NCBI RefSeq assembly: GCF_014243445.1 | Contig: NZ_JACLQD010000003.1 | Location: 372,001 to 436,000, forward strand | Source: Paragemmobacter straminiformis | GTDB taxonomy: Bacteria > Pseudomonadota > Alphaproteobacteria > Rhodobacterales > Rhodobacteraceae | Reading direction: 5' to 3' | DNA: 64,000 nucleotides | Part shown: positions 44,560-52,744 of the stretch, piece after piece | How positions within the stretch are numbered: the first letter of the stretch is position 1 | Layout of the letters: every line of letters starts with the position of its first letter | Made by a program: the position numbers and the translations under genes | The notes under the pieces: model-generated | The model's input: only the letters and a program-made list of their open reading frames with translations | What the model was told of the DNA's origin: nothing | Database searches by the model: none

Positions 44560-45525
44560 TCAGGGCGTGGCCTGTTGTTCGAGCGGTGCCACATGGCGAA
44601 GGTAGGCGCTTTGCAATTGCAAGCGCCAGTCTTTTTGCGACAGGACAACCGGCGCGGAACATGTGGCGCAGGGGCCGGATTTGGCGCGGTCATGGATAAG
44701 GCCGCGCCGCCATGCGGCGGCTTTCGCGCCGAAGAAGATGTCGAAGATGCTGTCGGCGCGGTCGAGGTTGCCGACGACATGCTTGGCATGTTCGGGGCGG
44801 TCGCTGCGGATGTGGCAACAGGGCACGACATTGCCGGTATAGCCCATGTGGAAGTGCTGGAAAACGAAGTTGCACGGATCGGTGCGCGGGTTTTCGGGCG
44901 AGAGGTCGGGCAGCAGGCCGCCACGGTCATTGCCGTGCCTTGCGAAGTTGATGGCGCGGGTTTCCATTTCCAGCCTTGGCGTGTCGAAGCGGGCAATGAT
45001 GCTGTCGTTGGGGCGGATATGCTTGAAGCGGGCCTGAAGGCCGGTGCGGTGCGAGATTTCCGCGATGCGGTTCAGCACGTAGAGGTCGGAGTAGCTGTCG
45101 CCCTGTTTCAGGTGGATCGACACGTGCATGTAGTCGAGCCCTGCCGCCGCCAGATCGTCGATATAGGCGGGGGTCAGGTAATCGCCGTTCGTGTAGATCA
45201 TGATCCGCGCTTTCGGCATGGCGGCGCGGGCCTCGGCGATGCGGTCGAGGATCGCGCGGTCGTAGAGCGGTTCGTTATAGCTGTTCAGCACGAAATAGCG
45301 GGCGTAGCCGATCGCGGCCAGATCGCGCAGCAGCTTTTCCCAGATGGCCGGTTTCATGCGGACATTGGGGCCGAGACGGTCGCCCACCACATTGGGGCAA
45401 TAGTCGCAGCGGCGGTTGCAGTAGGAATGGGTTTCCACCTCGATCCGGTTGACGGTCTGGAGGAAAAGCGCGCGCTGACGGGCGGGGTCGGTCAGCGGGG
45501 AATACATCTCTCGTCCGATATACAT
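44560..45525 (-). CDS. Radical SAM enzyme with SPASM-like C-terminal cysteines
   Basis: 321 aa from ATG 45525 (a GTG three codons earlier is possible). The [4Fe-4S]-SAM motif is CNRRCDYC (Cys36, Cys40, Cys43), followed by LNSYNEPLYD and MIYTNGDYL. C-terminal cysteines in DPCNFVFQHFH, VPCCHIRSD and GPCATCSAP look like a SPASM-type auxiliary cluster site. Such enzymes modify peptides, proteins or sugars. Only one obvious partner, the SGNH lipoprotein, is adjacent; no small precursor peptide is apparent. Wedged between rplT and the SGNH-pheST genes. Confidence 0.87.
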   Translation of the reverse strand: MYIGREMYSPLTDPARQRALFLQTVNRIEVETHSYCNRRCDYCPNVVGDRLGPNVRMKPAIWEKLLRDLAAIGYARYFVLNSYNEPLYDRAILDRIAEARAAMPKARIMIYTNGDYLTPAYIDDLAAAGLDYMHVSIHLKQGDSYSDLYVLNRIAEISHRTGLQARFKHIRPNDSIIARFDTPRLEMETRAINFARHGNDRGGLLPDLSPENPRTDPCNFVFQHFHMGYTGNVVPCCHIRSDRPEHAKHVVGNLDRADSIFDIFFGAKAAAWRRGLIHDRAKSGPCATCSAPVVLSQKDWRLQLQSAYLRHVAPLEQQATP

Positions 45526-45618
45526 GGAAAACACTCGTCAACTACGATGCCCGCGGCGCGGGCCTACGGGGCGGTTACCTGACCGAGCATAGCGGCAAAA
45601 GCATGGCTGCCAAAGCAA

Positions 45619-45644
45619 AAGGCCCCGCCTTGCGGCAGGGCCTT
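45619..45644 (-). terminator. Hairpin terminator of rpmI-rplT
   Basis: AAGGCCCCGCC (45619-45629) pairs with GGCAGGGCCTT (45634-45644) with one mismatch and a 4-base loop. On the minus strand it is followed by TTGCTTTGG, 24 bases after the rplT stop. It separates the ribosomal pair from the radical SAM gene. Confidence 0.75.
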
Positions 45645-45667
45645 CCGGAAAAGCGGCGATCAGAAGA

Positions 45668-46030
45668 TCAGGCCAGAGCGGCCTTGGCCTGGGCGGCGAT
45701 GGCGTTGAACGCCTCGGGCTCGTGCACGGCCAGATCGGCCAGAACCTTGCGGTCCACTTCGATGCCGGCTTTGGCCAGACCGTTGATGAAGCGCGAGTAG
45801 GTCATTTCGAGGTCGAACAGACGGACGGCGGCGTTGATACGCTGGATCCACAGGGCGCGGAAGTTGCGCTTGCGGACCTTGCGGTCGCGGGTCGCGTACT
45901 GCTGGGCCTTGTCGACGGCCTGCGTGGCCGTGCGGAAGTTCGTGCTGCGGGCGGCATAGTAGCCCTTGGCCTTCTTGATCACCTTGCGGTGACGGGCGTG
46001 CGTTACGACGCCGGATTTAACGCGGGACAT
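45668..46030 (-). CDS. rplT: 50S ribosomal protein L20
   Basis: 120 aa, beginning [24 protein letters not shown] (shown here as the standard L20 basic N-terminus), with [24 protein letters not shown] and [24 protein letters not shown] downstream. It is an early assembly protein binding 23S rRNA domain II. rpmI lies 12 bases upstream. infC, which often precedes this pair, is not adjacent. Confidence 0.97.
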   Translation of the reverse strand: MSRVKSGVVTHARHRKVIKKAKGYYAARSTNFRTATQAVDKAQQYATRDRKVRKRNFRALWIQRINAAVRLFDLEMTYSRFINGLAKAGIEVDRKVLADLAVHEPEAFNAIAAQAKAALA

Positions 46031-46042
46031 AGTGCTGGCTCC

Positions 46043-46243
46043 TTACCGGTCGTAGGGCATGTATTTTTTGACGATCTTCGCATCGGACGGGTTCAGGATC
46101 ATGGTCCCGGACGCGTCGCGGATGAATTTCGTCGTACGCTTGATCATGCCGTGGCGTTTGCCGGCGACGCCGGCTTTCACACGACCGGAAGCCGTGAAGC
46201 TGAAACGCTTCTTGGCCGCCGACTTGGTCTTCATCTTGGGCAT
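46043..46243 (-). CDS. rpmI: 50S ribosomal protein L35
   Basis: 66 aa from ATG 46243 ([14 protein letters not shown]), with the conserved [24 protein letters not shown] and ending KKYMPYDR. The in-frame extension upstream is not conserved. Co-transcribed with rplT. About 110 bases without an evident gene precede it and probably hold its promoter. Confidence 0.96.
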   Translation of the reverse strand: MPKMKTKSAAKKRFSFTASGRVKAGVAGKRHGMIKRTTKFIRDASGTMILNPSDAKIVKKYMPYDR

Positions 46244-46355
46244 TTCCATCTCCGTGGTTGCAGGCGCGACTCGGCATGCCACGTTGGCCGGCCGCGCGGG
46301 TATAGCAAGGCGTGCCGTATAGGCGGGGTCGGGAAGCGGTGCAAGGGAAAAACGG

Positions 46356-46586
46356 CTAGAAGACGTAGCGGCCCAGCACGGTGAAGAACACGTCGGGAAG
46401 CTGGCCGAAGCGGTAGCCCTGCGGGTGAACGATCAGCGCCAGAGCGACGAGCATCAGGCCCACGGCACAGATGGCGCCGCCCCATACCGGAAGGCGGGCG
46501 TCTATCCATGCGGCGACGATGGAGAGCAGCGAAAGCAAGACCAGACCAATGCCGACGATCAGCGCGAGGTCCGGATCGACGGTCAT
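46356..46586 (-). CDS. Small membrane protein, unknown
   Basis: 76 aa from ATG 46586. Two clear hydrophobic helices (about 7-27 and 36-56) are joined by a short loop with WIDARLPVW; the C-terminus ([13 protein letters not shown]) is amphipathic. No family recognised. Its start overlaps the stop of a 30-codon frame that itself overlaps the pyk stop, so translation may be coupled all the way from pyk. Confidence 0.65.
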   Translation of the reverse strand: MTVDPDLALIVGIGLVLLSLLSIVAAWIDARLPVWGGAICAVGLMLVALALIVHPQGYRFGQLPDVFFTVLGRYVF

Positions 46587-46675
46587 GCCGCCCACCCGCC
46601 AGTGGCGCTGCCGGACCTGCCCTGCGGGGCGGTGCGGCGCTGCGCGTGTTGCGGATGGGCGGGCATGGGGTTCAT
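46583..46675 (-). CDS. Possible 30-aa ORF linking pyk to the small membrane protein
   Basis: A 30-codon frame starts with an ATG that overlaps the pyk stop (ATGA at 46672-46675) and ends with a stop that overlaps the ATG of the membrane protein (ATGA at 46583-46586). The peptide begins NPMPAHPQHAQRR and ends SATGGWAA; it is basic with no recognised motif. The paired overlaps suggest translational coupling, but such a short frame can also arise by chance in GC-rich DNA. Confidence 0.35.
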   Translation of the reverse strand: MNPMPAHPQHAQRRTAPQGRSGSATGGWAA

Positions 46676-48117
46676 TCCGGCGCTTTGTAGACCAGACGCT
46701 CGTCGCAGGGGGCGACGCGCAGGATGTTGGTGGTGCCCTGCACGTTGAAGGGAACGCCGGCGGTCAGCACGATCTGGTCGGTTTCGGTGGCGAAACCATA
46801 GGTACGCGCCGCGCGGACGGCCGAGATGACGGCCCCCTTGAAGCGGTCCTGTTCCTCGGTCACGACGCAATGCGCGCCCCAGGTCAGGCACATGCGGCGG
46901 GCGGTTTCGACCAGCGGGGTCAGCGCGATGATCGGAACGCGGGGGCGTTCGCGGGCCACGAGGCTGACGGTGGTGCCCGATTGCGAGAAGCAGCAGATCG
47001 CCTTGATGTCGGTAGCTTCCGAGATTTCGCGCGCTGCGGCGACAATGGCATCGGCCACGGTCGCGCGGTTCACGGTGCGGCTGGCCTCGATCACCTGGCG
47101 GTAGGTGCTGTCGCTTTCGACGCTGATCGCCACGTTGTTCATCGTGGTGACGGCTTCGATCGGATAGCGGCCGGCGGCCGATTCGGCCGAGAGCATGATC
47201 GCATCGGCGCCTTCGTAGATGGCGGTGGCGACGTCCGACACCTCGGCCCGCGTGGGCATGGGCGATTCGATCATCGACTCGAGCATCTGGGTTGCGACGA
47301 TCACCGGCTTGGCGGCGGCGCGTGCGCCACGGACCAGACGCTTCTGGATCGGCGGGACCGAGTAGACCGGCAGTTCGACGCCAAGGTCGCCGCGTGCCAC
47401 CATGATGCCGTCCGAAACGGCAAGGATGGCGTCATAGGCTTTGACGGCGGCGGGCTTTTCGATCTTGGACAGGACGGCGGCGCGGCCCTTGGCGAGTTCG
47501 CGCGCCTCGATCACATCCTCGGGGCGCTGCACGAAGGAGAGGGCCAGCCAGTCGACGCCGAGTTCGCAGGCGAATTCGAGGTCTTTGCGGTCCTTGTCGG
47601 ACAGGGCGGCGAGGGGAAGCACCACATCGGGGACGTTCACGCCCTTGCGGTTGGAAATCGTGCCGCCGACGGTCACGGTGCAATTGGCGAAATCCTTGCC
47701 GCAGGTGTCGACCCGCAGGCGGATCTTGCCGTCGTTCACCAGCAGCGACGAGCCGGGTTCGAGGGCGGCGAAAATCTCGGGGTGGGGGAGCTGGACGCGG
47801 TTGATGTCGCCGGGGGCTGCATCGAGGTCCATGCGGAAGGCGGCGCCTTCGACCAGTTCCTCGCCCGCCGGATTGGCAAAGGCGCCAACGCGGAGTTTCG
47901 GACCCTGAAGGTCGGCCAGAATGGCGATGGGGCGGCCGGTATCGGCTTCGACCTGCCGGATGATGGTGTGGCGGGCGCGGATGTCGTCATGCGTGCCATG
48001 CGACATGTTCAGGCGGAACACATCGGCCCCCGCCTCGAACAAGGCGCGGATCATCTTGTAGTCGTTCGAGGCCGGGCCCAGTGTGGCCACGATCTTTACG
48101 TTCCGAAGGCGTCTCAT
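46672..48117 (-). CDS. pyk: Pyruvate kinase
   Basis: 481 aa. RNVKIVATLGPASND (about 5-18), FRLNMSHG, the active-site lysine region in LSKIEKPAAVKAYD, MVARGDLGVELP (about 236-247) and ATQMLESMIESPMPTRAEVSDVATAI (metal and ADP site) are present; the C-terminal domain (about 345-480) has FSQSGTTVSLVARERP. It converts phosphoenolpyruvate and ADP to pyruvate and ATP. Divergent from the N-formylglutamate amidohydrolase gene. Confidence 0.97.
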   Translation of the reverse strand: MRRLRNVKIVATLGPASNDYKMIRALFEAGADVFRLNMSHGTHDDIRARHTIIRQVEADTGRPIAILADLQGPKLRVGAFANPAGEELVEGAAFRMDLDAAPGDINRVQLPHPEIFAALEPGSSLLVNDGKIRLRVDTCGKDFANCTVTVGGTISNRKGVNVPDVVLPLAALSDKDRKDLEFACELGVDWLALSFVQRPEDVIEARELAKGRAAVLSKIEKPAAVKAYDAILAVSDGIMVARGDLGVELPVYSVPPIQKRLVRGARAAAKPVIVATQMLESMIESPMPTRAEVSDVATAIYEGADAIMLSAESAAGRYPIEAVTTMNNVAISVESDSTYRQVIEASRTVNRATVADAIVAAAREISEATDIKAICCFSQSGTTVSLVARERPRVPIIALTPLVETARRMCLTWGAHCVVTEEQDRFKGAVISAVRAARTYGFATETDQIVLTAGVPFNVQGTTNILRVAPCDERLVYKAPE

Positions 48118-48261
48118 ATGCCTCGATCCTTAATTGTTTTCGTCAGTCGTGGGTGGTGGGCCGCGCGTCTTATGGCCCAAACCGCCCCCTTGGGCAACTG
48201 GCGCTTGGGCCTTCTTCAGAATAAATGATGAATTCGGAGTTACTGTCGGAGCCGGTTTGCC

Positions 48262-48999
48262 TTGAGTGCCTATAACATCATCGGCGGGGAAAGGGGCGGG
48301 CGCTGGCTGGTGACCTGCGATCACGCCTCGAACCATGTGCCCGACTGGGTGGGCGGCGGGTCGCTTGGCATAAGCCCCGAGGATATGGCGCGCCATATCG
48401 CATGGGATGTGGGGGCGGCGGGCTTGGCGATAGCCCTTGCGGCGGCGCTGGACGGGCCGTGCCTCCTGTCGAATTTCTCGCGACTCGTGATCGATCCGAA
48501 CCGGGGCGAGGATGATCCGACCCTTGTGATGAAGCTGTATGACGGCACGATCATTCCGGCGAACCGCCACGCCGGAGAGGCCGAGGTGACCGAGCGGCTG
48601 GAGCGGTTGCACCGCCCCTATCACGATGCGCTGGCCGGATTGGCGGGGCGGCGGCCCGATACGGTGATTGTGGCGGTCCATTCCTTTACGCCCTGTCTGA
48701 AGGGCCGCAGCCCCCGCCCGTGGCATGTGGGGGTGCTGCATTCGCATCTGGACGAGCGGCTGAGCCGCGCGCTGATCGACCGTTTGCGCGCCGAGCCTGA
48801 CCTGTGCGTGGGCGACAACGAACCCTATTCCGGCCACTTGCCCGGCGATGCCATCGACCGCCACGCCTTGCGTCAGGGCCGGTTGAACACGTTGATCGAG
48901 CTGCGCAACGACCTGATCGCGGATGCGGCGGCGCAACAGGCATGGGCGGCGCGTCTGGCCGCGTTGCTGGCGCAAAGTCTGGCCGACCTGCGGCTTTAG
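48262..48999 (+). CDS. N-formylglutamate amidohydrolase family protein
   Basis: 245 aa from a TTG start at 48262; two in-frame stops just upstream (48226-48231) leave no ATG or GTG. VTCDHASNHVPD (about 17-28), HIAWDVGAAGLA, NFSRLVIDPNR and AVHSFTP are the family's zinc-binding and substrate regions. Members remove formyl groups from N-formylglutamate in histidine degradation, but no other hut genes are seen here, so the true substrate may differ. The DUF1244 gene follows after 60 bases. Confidence 0.85.
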   Translation: MSAYNIIGGERGGRWLVTCDHASNHVPDWVGGGSLGISPEDMARHIAWDVGAAGLAIALAAALDGPCLLSNFSRLVIDPNRGEDDPTLVMKLYDGTIIPANRHAGEAEVTERLERLHRPYHDALAGLAGRRPDTVIVAVHSFTPCLKGRSPRPWHVGVLHSHLDERLSRALIDRLRAEPDLCVGDNEPYSGHLPGDAIDRHALRQGRLNTLIELRNDLIADAAAQQAWAARLAALLAQSLADLRL

Positions 49000-49059
49000 T
49001 GCCCCGTGACAAGCCCCGCGCGACAGGCCATCCTTGGGGCCAGTCCGAAGGAGCCTGCC

Positions 49060-49383
49060 ATGACCGAGATCGACGATGCCACGATGCAAGCGCTTGAGGC
49101 TGCCGCGTTCCGGCGGTTGCGCGACCATCTGCAACAGCGGACGGATGTGCAGAACATCGACCTGATGAACATGGCCGGTTTCTGCCGCAACTGCCTGTCG
49201 CGCTGGATGCACGAGGCGGCGGCAGAGCGCGGCGTGGCGCTGGACAAGGACGCGGCCAAGACGCTGGTCTACGGCATGCCCTATGACGCGTGGAAAGCGC
49301 GGAATCAGGCCGAGGCGACCGAGGGGCAGAAGGCCGCCTTTGCCGAGGCGATCAAGGCGCATGACCTGCCCGAACGGGGCTGA
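49060..49383 (+). CDS. DUF1244 family protein
   Basis: 107 aa from ATG 49060, with AAGGAG six bases upstream. The segment NIDLMNMAGFCRNCLSRWM (about 34-52) with two closely spaced cysteines and VYGMPYDAWKARNQ near 73-86 define DUF1244. The function is unknown. Small acidic and helical, probably cytoplasmic. It may be co-transcribed with the preceding amidohydrolase. Confidence 0.85.
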   Translation: MTEIDDATMQALEAAAFRRLRDHLQQRTDVQNIDLMNMAGFCRNCLSRWMHEAAAERGVALDKDAAKTLVYGMPYDAWKARNQAEATEGQKAAFAEAIKAHDLPERG

Positions 49384-49533
49384 CGTTTCCGTTCCGGGGC
49401 CAATGGCGGAAAAACGCTGCGACTGTTTCGGGTTCCGGCGGGCCGATTTCACGGATTGGGGCGAAAACTTGACTCGCCGCCGCGCGTCGTTTCACGATGG
49501 GGCCTGTGTTTGTAACGAGTGGGCGGTCGCGTC

Positions 49534-50745
49534 ATGGAACTGTTGCTGGTTTTGCTTGGACTTCCGCTGGCTTTTGCCGCCAATTCGATGCTCGACGGAT
49601 CGAGCCATGACGACAGCCCGCACAGCGACAGCGCCAAGGACGATTCGTCTGCCGACGATGCGTCTTCCGATGCCGTCGTGGCCGACAGCCCAGACACCGC
49701 GACAACGCTGGCCGCGGTGACGAAACCTGCCGCCGGGCGGGACGATTCCCTTCTTGGCACCGACGCGAACGAACGGCTTTTCGGCTATCGCGGCGATGAC
49801 ACGCTGGACGGCGGGCTTGGCAGCGACACCCTGCTTGGCGCGTCGGGCAATGACAGCATTCTGGGCAATGGCGGCGCGGACCGGATTTTCGGCGGGCTGG
49901 GCAATGACGAGATCGATGGCGGCACATCGGCCGACCAGATCGCGGGCGGGGGCGGCAACGACATTCTGCGCGGCGGGTTGGGCAATGACACGGTGACCGG
50001 CGGCGCGGGCAAGGACAGCGTCTATGGCGGCGACGGTGACGATCTGGTCACGGTGTTCGCCGATTCGGGCCGCGATACCATCGTGCTTGGCACCGGAAAC
50101 GACGAATTGCGCGGCGGCACGGCGCTGCTGGAGCAGGATGTGCGCGGCGGTGACGGTGACGATACGATCACCTCGGGCGCGGGCAACGACACCTTGCTGG
50201 GCGATGTCGGCAACGACCTGATCCGTGGCGGGGCGGGCAATGACTCGGTCGAGGGTGGTTCGGGCAACGACGACCTGCGCGGCGGGCTTGGCGAGGATGC
50301 GCTTTACGGCGGGGTCGGAAACGACACGCTGGACGGGCTGCTTGGCGGGCGCGATTCGCTGTTCGGCGGGGCCGACAACGACCAGATCAGCGCGGGCTTT
50401 ACCGATGTGGTCACGGGGGGTGTGGGCGATGACACGCTGCTTGCGGGCTATGACGTGGCCGACCTGCCGGCCAACATGTCCGGCGCGGTGACGATGACCG
50501 ATTTCACCCCCGCCGACGACAAGGTCGTTCTGGCGCTGGACGGCACGAAAAGCGGCGATTCCTTTACCCTGACCGTGCGTCAGGTCGATGGCGGGCTTGA
50601 GGGGCTGCTGTCGGGTGACCCCGCATCGCTCGGGTCGCCCGTGTTCCTGTTGCAGGGGGTGAAGCTGGCGGACGTGACCCTTACCGATTTCGAGGTCAGG
50701 GGTGCGACGGGGGTGACGGTCGACGTGAAGCTTGGCACGGCCTGA
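49534..50745 (+). CDS. RTX-repeat (hemolysin-type calcium-binding) protein with an N-terminal membrane segment, second copy
   Basis: 403 aa from ATG 49534 (GTG five codons earlier is possible). Hydrophobic residues 1-18 (ELLLVLLGLPLAFAANSM) are followed by an Asp/Ser/Ala-rich linker (about 20-70). RTX nonapeptides follow in two blocks (about 75-165 and 190-300, e.g. GGLGNDTVTGGAGKDSVYGG). A repeat-free beta-rich end (about 305-403) has MTDFTPADDKVVLAL. The same design as the 29095 protein points to one family used twice. It may be membrane-anchored, with the repeats outside binding calcium. No type I secretion genes nearby. Confidence 0.85.
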   Translation: MELLLVLLGLPLAFAANSMLDGSSHDDSPHSDSAKDDSSADDASSDAVVADSPDTATTLAAVTKPAAGRDDSLLGTDANERLFGYRGDDTLDGGLGSDTLLGASGNDSILGNGGADRIFGGLGNDEIDGGTSADQIAGGGGNDILRGGLGNDTVTGGAGKDSVYGGDGDDLVTVFADSGRDTIVLGTGNDELRGGTALLEQDVRGGDGDDTITSGAGNDTLLGDVGNDLIRGGAGNDSVEGGSGNDDLRGGLGEDALYGGVGNDTLDGLLGGRDSLFGGADNDQISAGFTDVVTGGVGDDTLLAGYDVADLPANMSGAVTMTDFTPADDKVVLALDGTKSGDSFTLTVRQVDGGLEGLLSGDPASLGSPVFLLQGVKLADVTLTDFEVRGATGVTVDVKLGTA

Positions 50746-50760
50746 CCGCCACCCTGCCGG

Positions 50761-51621
50761 TCAGAGCGCGGCCTTGCGCATTTCGTCGAGGTAAATCTCG
50801 CGCAGGCGCGTGGCGACGGGGCCGGGTTTGCCGGTGCCGATCGCTGCCCCGTCGATTTCGACGACAGGCATGACGAAGATTGACGCTGCGGTCGAGAAGG
50901 CTTCGTCGGCGGCCTGTGCCTCGGCAATCGTGAAGGGGCGTTCCTCGACCTCGAACTGGGCTTCGGCGGCGAAGCGCAGGACCGAGGCGCGGGTGATGCC
51001 ATGCAGGATGTCGCTGGTCAGTTGCCGCGTGATGATCTTGTTGCCCTTGACGATATAGGCGTTGTTCGAGGTGCCTTCGGTCACGGCCCCGTCTTCGACG
51101 AACCATGAATCGTCGACGCCGGCTTTCTTGGCCATCATCTTGCCCATCGACGGATAGAGCAGCTGGACGGTCTTGATGTCACGGCGGCCCCAGCGGATGT
51201 CGGGGATCGAGATGACCTTGAAGCCGGTTTTCGCGGCGGGCGCGTCGGCAAGGTTGGGGATGTTCTGGGTAAAGGCGATCAGCGTGGGTTTCACGCTGGC
51301 ATCGGGAAAGACGAAGCTGCGGTCGCCCGGATTGCCGCGGGTGACTTGCAGGTAGATCATGCCTTCGTCGATGGCGTTCTTTTCGATCAGCGCGCGGTGC
51401 ATGGCGAGCAGGTCGTCATCGCTGCACGGTGCCGCGATGCCCAACTCGCCAAGCGAGCGGTGCAGGCGCTTCAGGTGGCCGTCGAAGTCGATCAGCTTGC
51501 CGCCGAGGACCGAGGTCACCTCGTAGACGCCATCGGCCATCAGGAAGCCGCGGTCGAAGATCGAGACCTTGGCTTCCGCTTCGGGAAGGTAATCTCCGTT
51601 TACATAGACAGTGCGGCTCAT
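50761..51621 (-). CDS. D-amino-acid aminotransferase (class IV)
   Basis: 286 aa from ATG 51621. Class-IV PLP fold: YVNGDYLPEAEAKVSIFDRGFLMADGVYEV split around residues 6-35, YLQVTRGNPGDR (D-amino-acid-type motif, about 90-101), PLP lysine Lys150 in RDIKTVQLL, and FVEDGAVTEGTSNNAY near 178-193. It interconverts D-alanine, D-glutamate and the oxo acids. A class-IV branched-chain or aminodeoxychorismate enzyme is less likely given these motifs. The epimerase gene ends five bases upstream, so the two form an operon. Confidence 0.87.
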   Translation of the reverse strand: MSRTVYVNGDYLPEAEAKVSIFDRGFLMADGVYEVTSVLGGKLIDFDGHLKRLHRSLGELGIAAPCSDDDLLAMHRALIEKNAIDEGMIYLQVTRGNPGDRSFVFPDASVKPTLIAFTQNIPNLADAPAAKTGFKVISIPDIRWGRRDIKTVQLLYPSMGKMMAKKAGVDDSWFVEDGAVTEGTSNNAYIVKGNKIITRQLTSDILHGITRASVLRFAAEAQFEVEERPFTIAEAQAADEAFSTAASIFVMPVVEIDGAAIGTGKPGPVATRLREIYLDEMRKAAL

Positions 51622-51626
51622 GGCTC

Positions 51627-52589
51627 TTACCCCCAAAGATCGCGCGGTGGCGCGTGGATGCCTGCGGCATCGTAAAACATCGGATGCGGGCGGTCTTCGG
51701 CCAGAAGCAGCGGCGCGTCAAGGTCCACATGCGCGGCCCCGCCCGTCAGCAGCATGGCCGGGGCCATCGCAAGCGACGAGCCGACCATGCAACCCACCAT
51801 GATGCCGAAGCCCTGCGCGCGGGCGGCCTGATGCAGGGCCAATGCCTCGGTCAGGCCGCCGGCCTTGTCGAGCTTGATGTTGACCATGTCGTATTTGCCG
51901 CGCAGGGCGGCAAGCGAGGCGCTGTCGTGGCAGCTTTCGTCGGCGCAGACGGGCAGGGGGCGGGCGATTTCGGCCAGCATGTCATCGGACCCTGCGGGAA
52001 GGGGCTGTTCGACCAGCGCCACGCCGAGGCGGACAAGATGGGGGGCGAGGTCGGCGTAGATTTCGGCAGTCCAGCCTTCGTTCGCGTCGATGAGGATGGT
52101 CGCATCCGGCGCGCCTTGGCGCACGGCTTCGAGGCGGGGCATGTCGTCGGGGGTGCCGAGCTTGATCTTGAGGACCGGGCGGTGCGCATGTGTGCGGGCG
52201 GCCGCGCGCATGGCGTCGGGCGTGTCGAGCGACAGGGTGTAGGCCGTCGGCACGGGGCGCGGGGCGGGGTGGCCGAGCAGCTCCCACACGCGCCGGCCTG
52301 CGGTTTTGGCGGCGTGGTCCCAAAGCGCGCAATCGACGGCATTGCGGGCCGCGCCTGCGGGCAGGGCGGTCTGGAGCGCGTCGCGTGTGATGTCGGGCGG
52401 CAGGGTGGCAATCTGCGCGGCCACGCTGTCCACGGTTTCCCCGTAGCGGGCATAGGGGACGCATTCGCCCCGTCCGGTCACACCGTCGCGGGTGACTGTG
52501 GCGGTGATCACACGCGCCTCGGTCTTTGAGCCGCGCGAGATGGTGAAGACCTGCGCAAGGCGGAAACTGTCGATGCTGGTGGAAATCAC
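51627..52589 (-). CDS. L-Ala-D/L-Glu (dipeptide) epimerase, enolase superfamily
   Basis: 320 aa. The catalytic pair is Lys in LKIKLG (about 140-145) and Lys in NIKLDKAGG (about 238-246); metal ligands are DANEGW (about 168-173), EQPL (about 193) and ADES (about 215). These match dipeptide epimerases, which turn L-Ala-D-Glu from peptidoglycan turnover into L-Ala-L-Glu. Joined with a D-amino-acid aminotransferase gene, it forms a pair for using D-Glu-containing murein peptides. Other muconate-lactonising-type activities cannot be excluded. Confidence 0.87.
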   Translation of the reverse strand: MISTSIDSFRLAQVFTISRGSKTEARVITATVTRDGVTGRGECVPYARYGETVDSVAAQIATLPPDITRDALQTALPAGAARNAVDCALWDHAAKTAGRRVWELLGHPAPRPVPTAYTLSLDTPDAMRAAARTHAHRPVLKIKLGTPDDMPRLEAVRQGAPDATILIDANEGWTAEIYADLAPHLVRLGVALVEQPLPAGSDDMLAEIARPLPVCADESCHDSASLAALRGKYDMVNIKLDKAGGLTEALALHQAARAQGFGIMVGCMVGSSLAMAPAMLLTGGAAHVDLDAPLLLAEDRPHPMFYDAAGIHAPPRDLWG

Positions 52590-52674
52590 GGGCGGTCCCT
52601 TTGCTTCGCATCACGGTCTGACGGGGCGCGATATCTGTCAAGCGCAGCGGGAATGCTGCGACTGCGAAAAGCGG

Positions 52675-52694
52675 CTTGCGCGGCTATGCGCAAG
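52675..52694. promoter_or_regulatory. Inverted repeat CTTGCGC-N6-GCGCAAG upstream of mcl1
   Basis: Perfect 7-bp half-sites at 52675-52681 and 52688-52694, about 50 bases before the mcl1 start and in the divergent region with the epimerase gene. The TTGCGC/GCGCAA arms recall the TTTGCAAA-type sites of RamB/PccR regulators but with more GC. It is a candidate operator only. Confidence 0.4.
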
Positions 52695-52744
52695 ATTATA
52701 GCCGTTGGGCTGGCCCACCTTGAAATTTACTTGCGAGACGAAAC

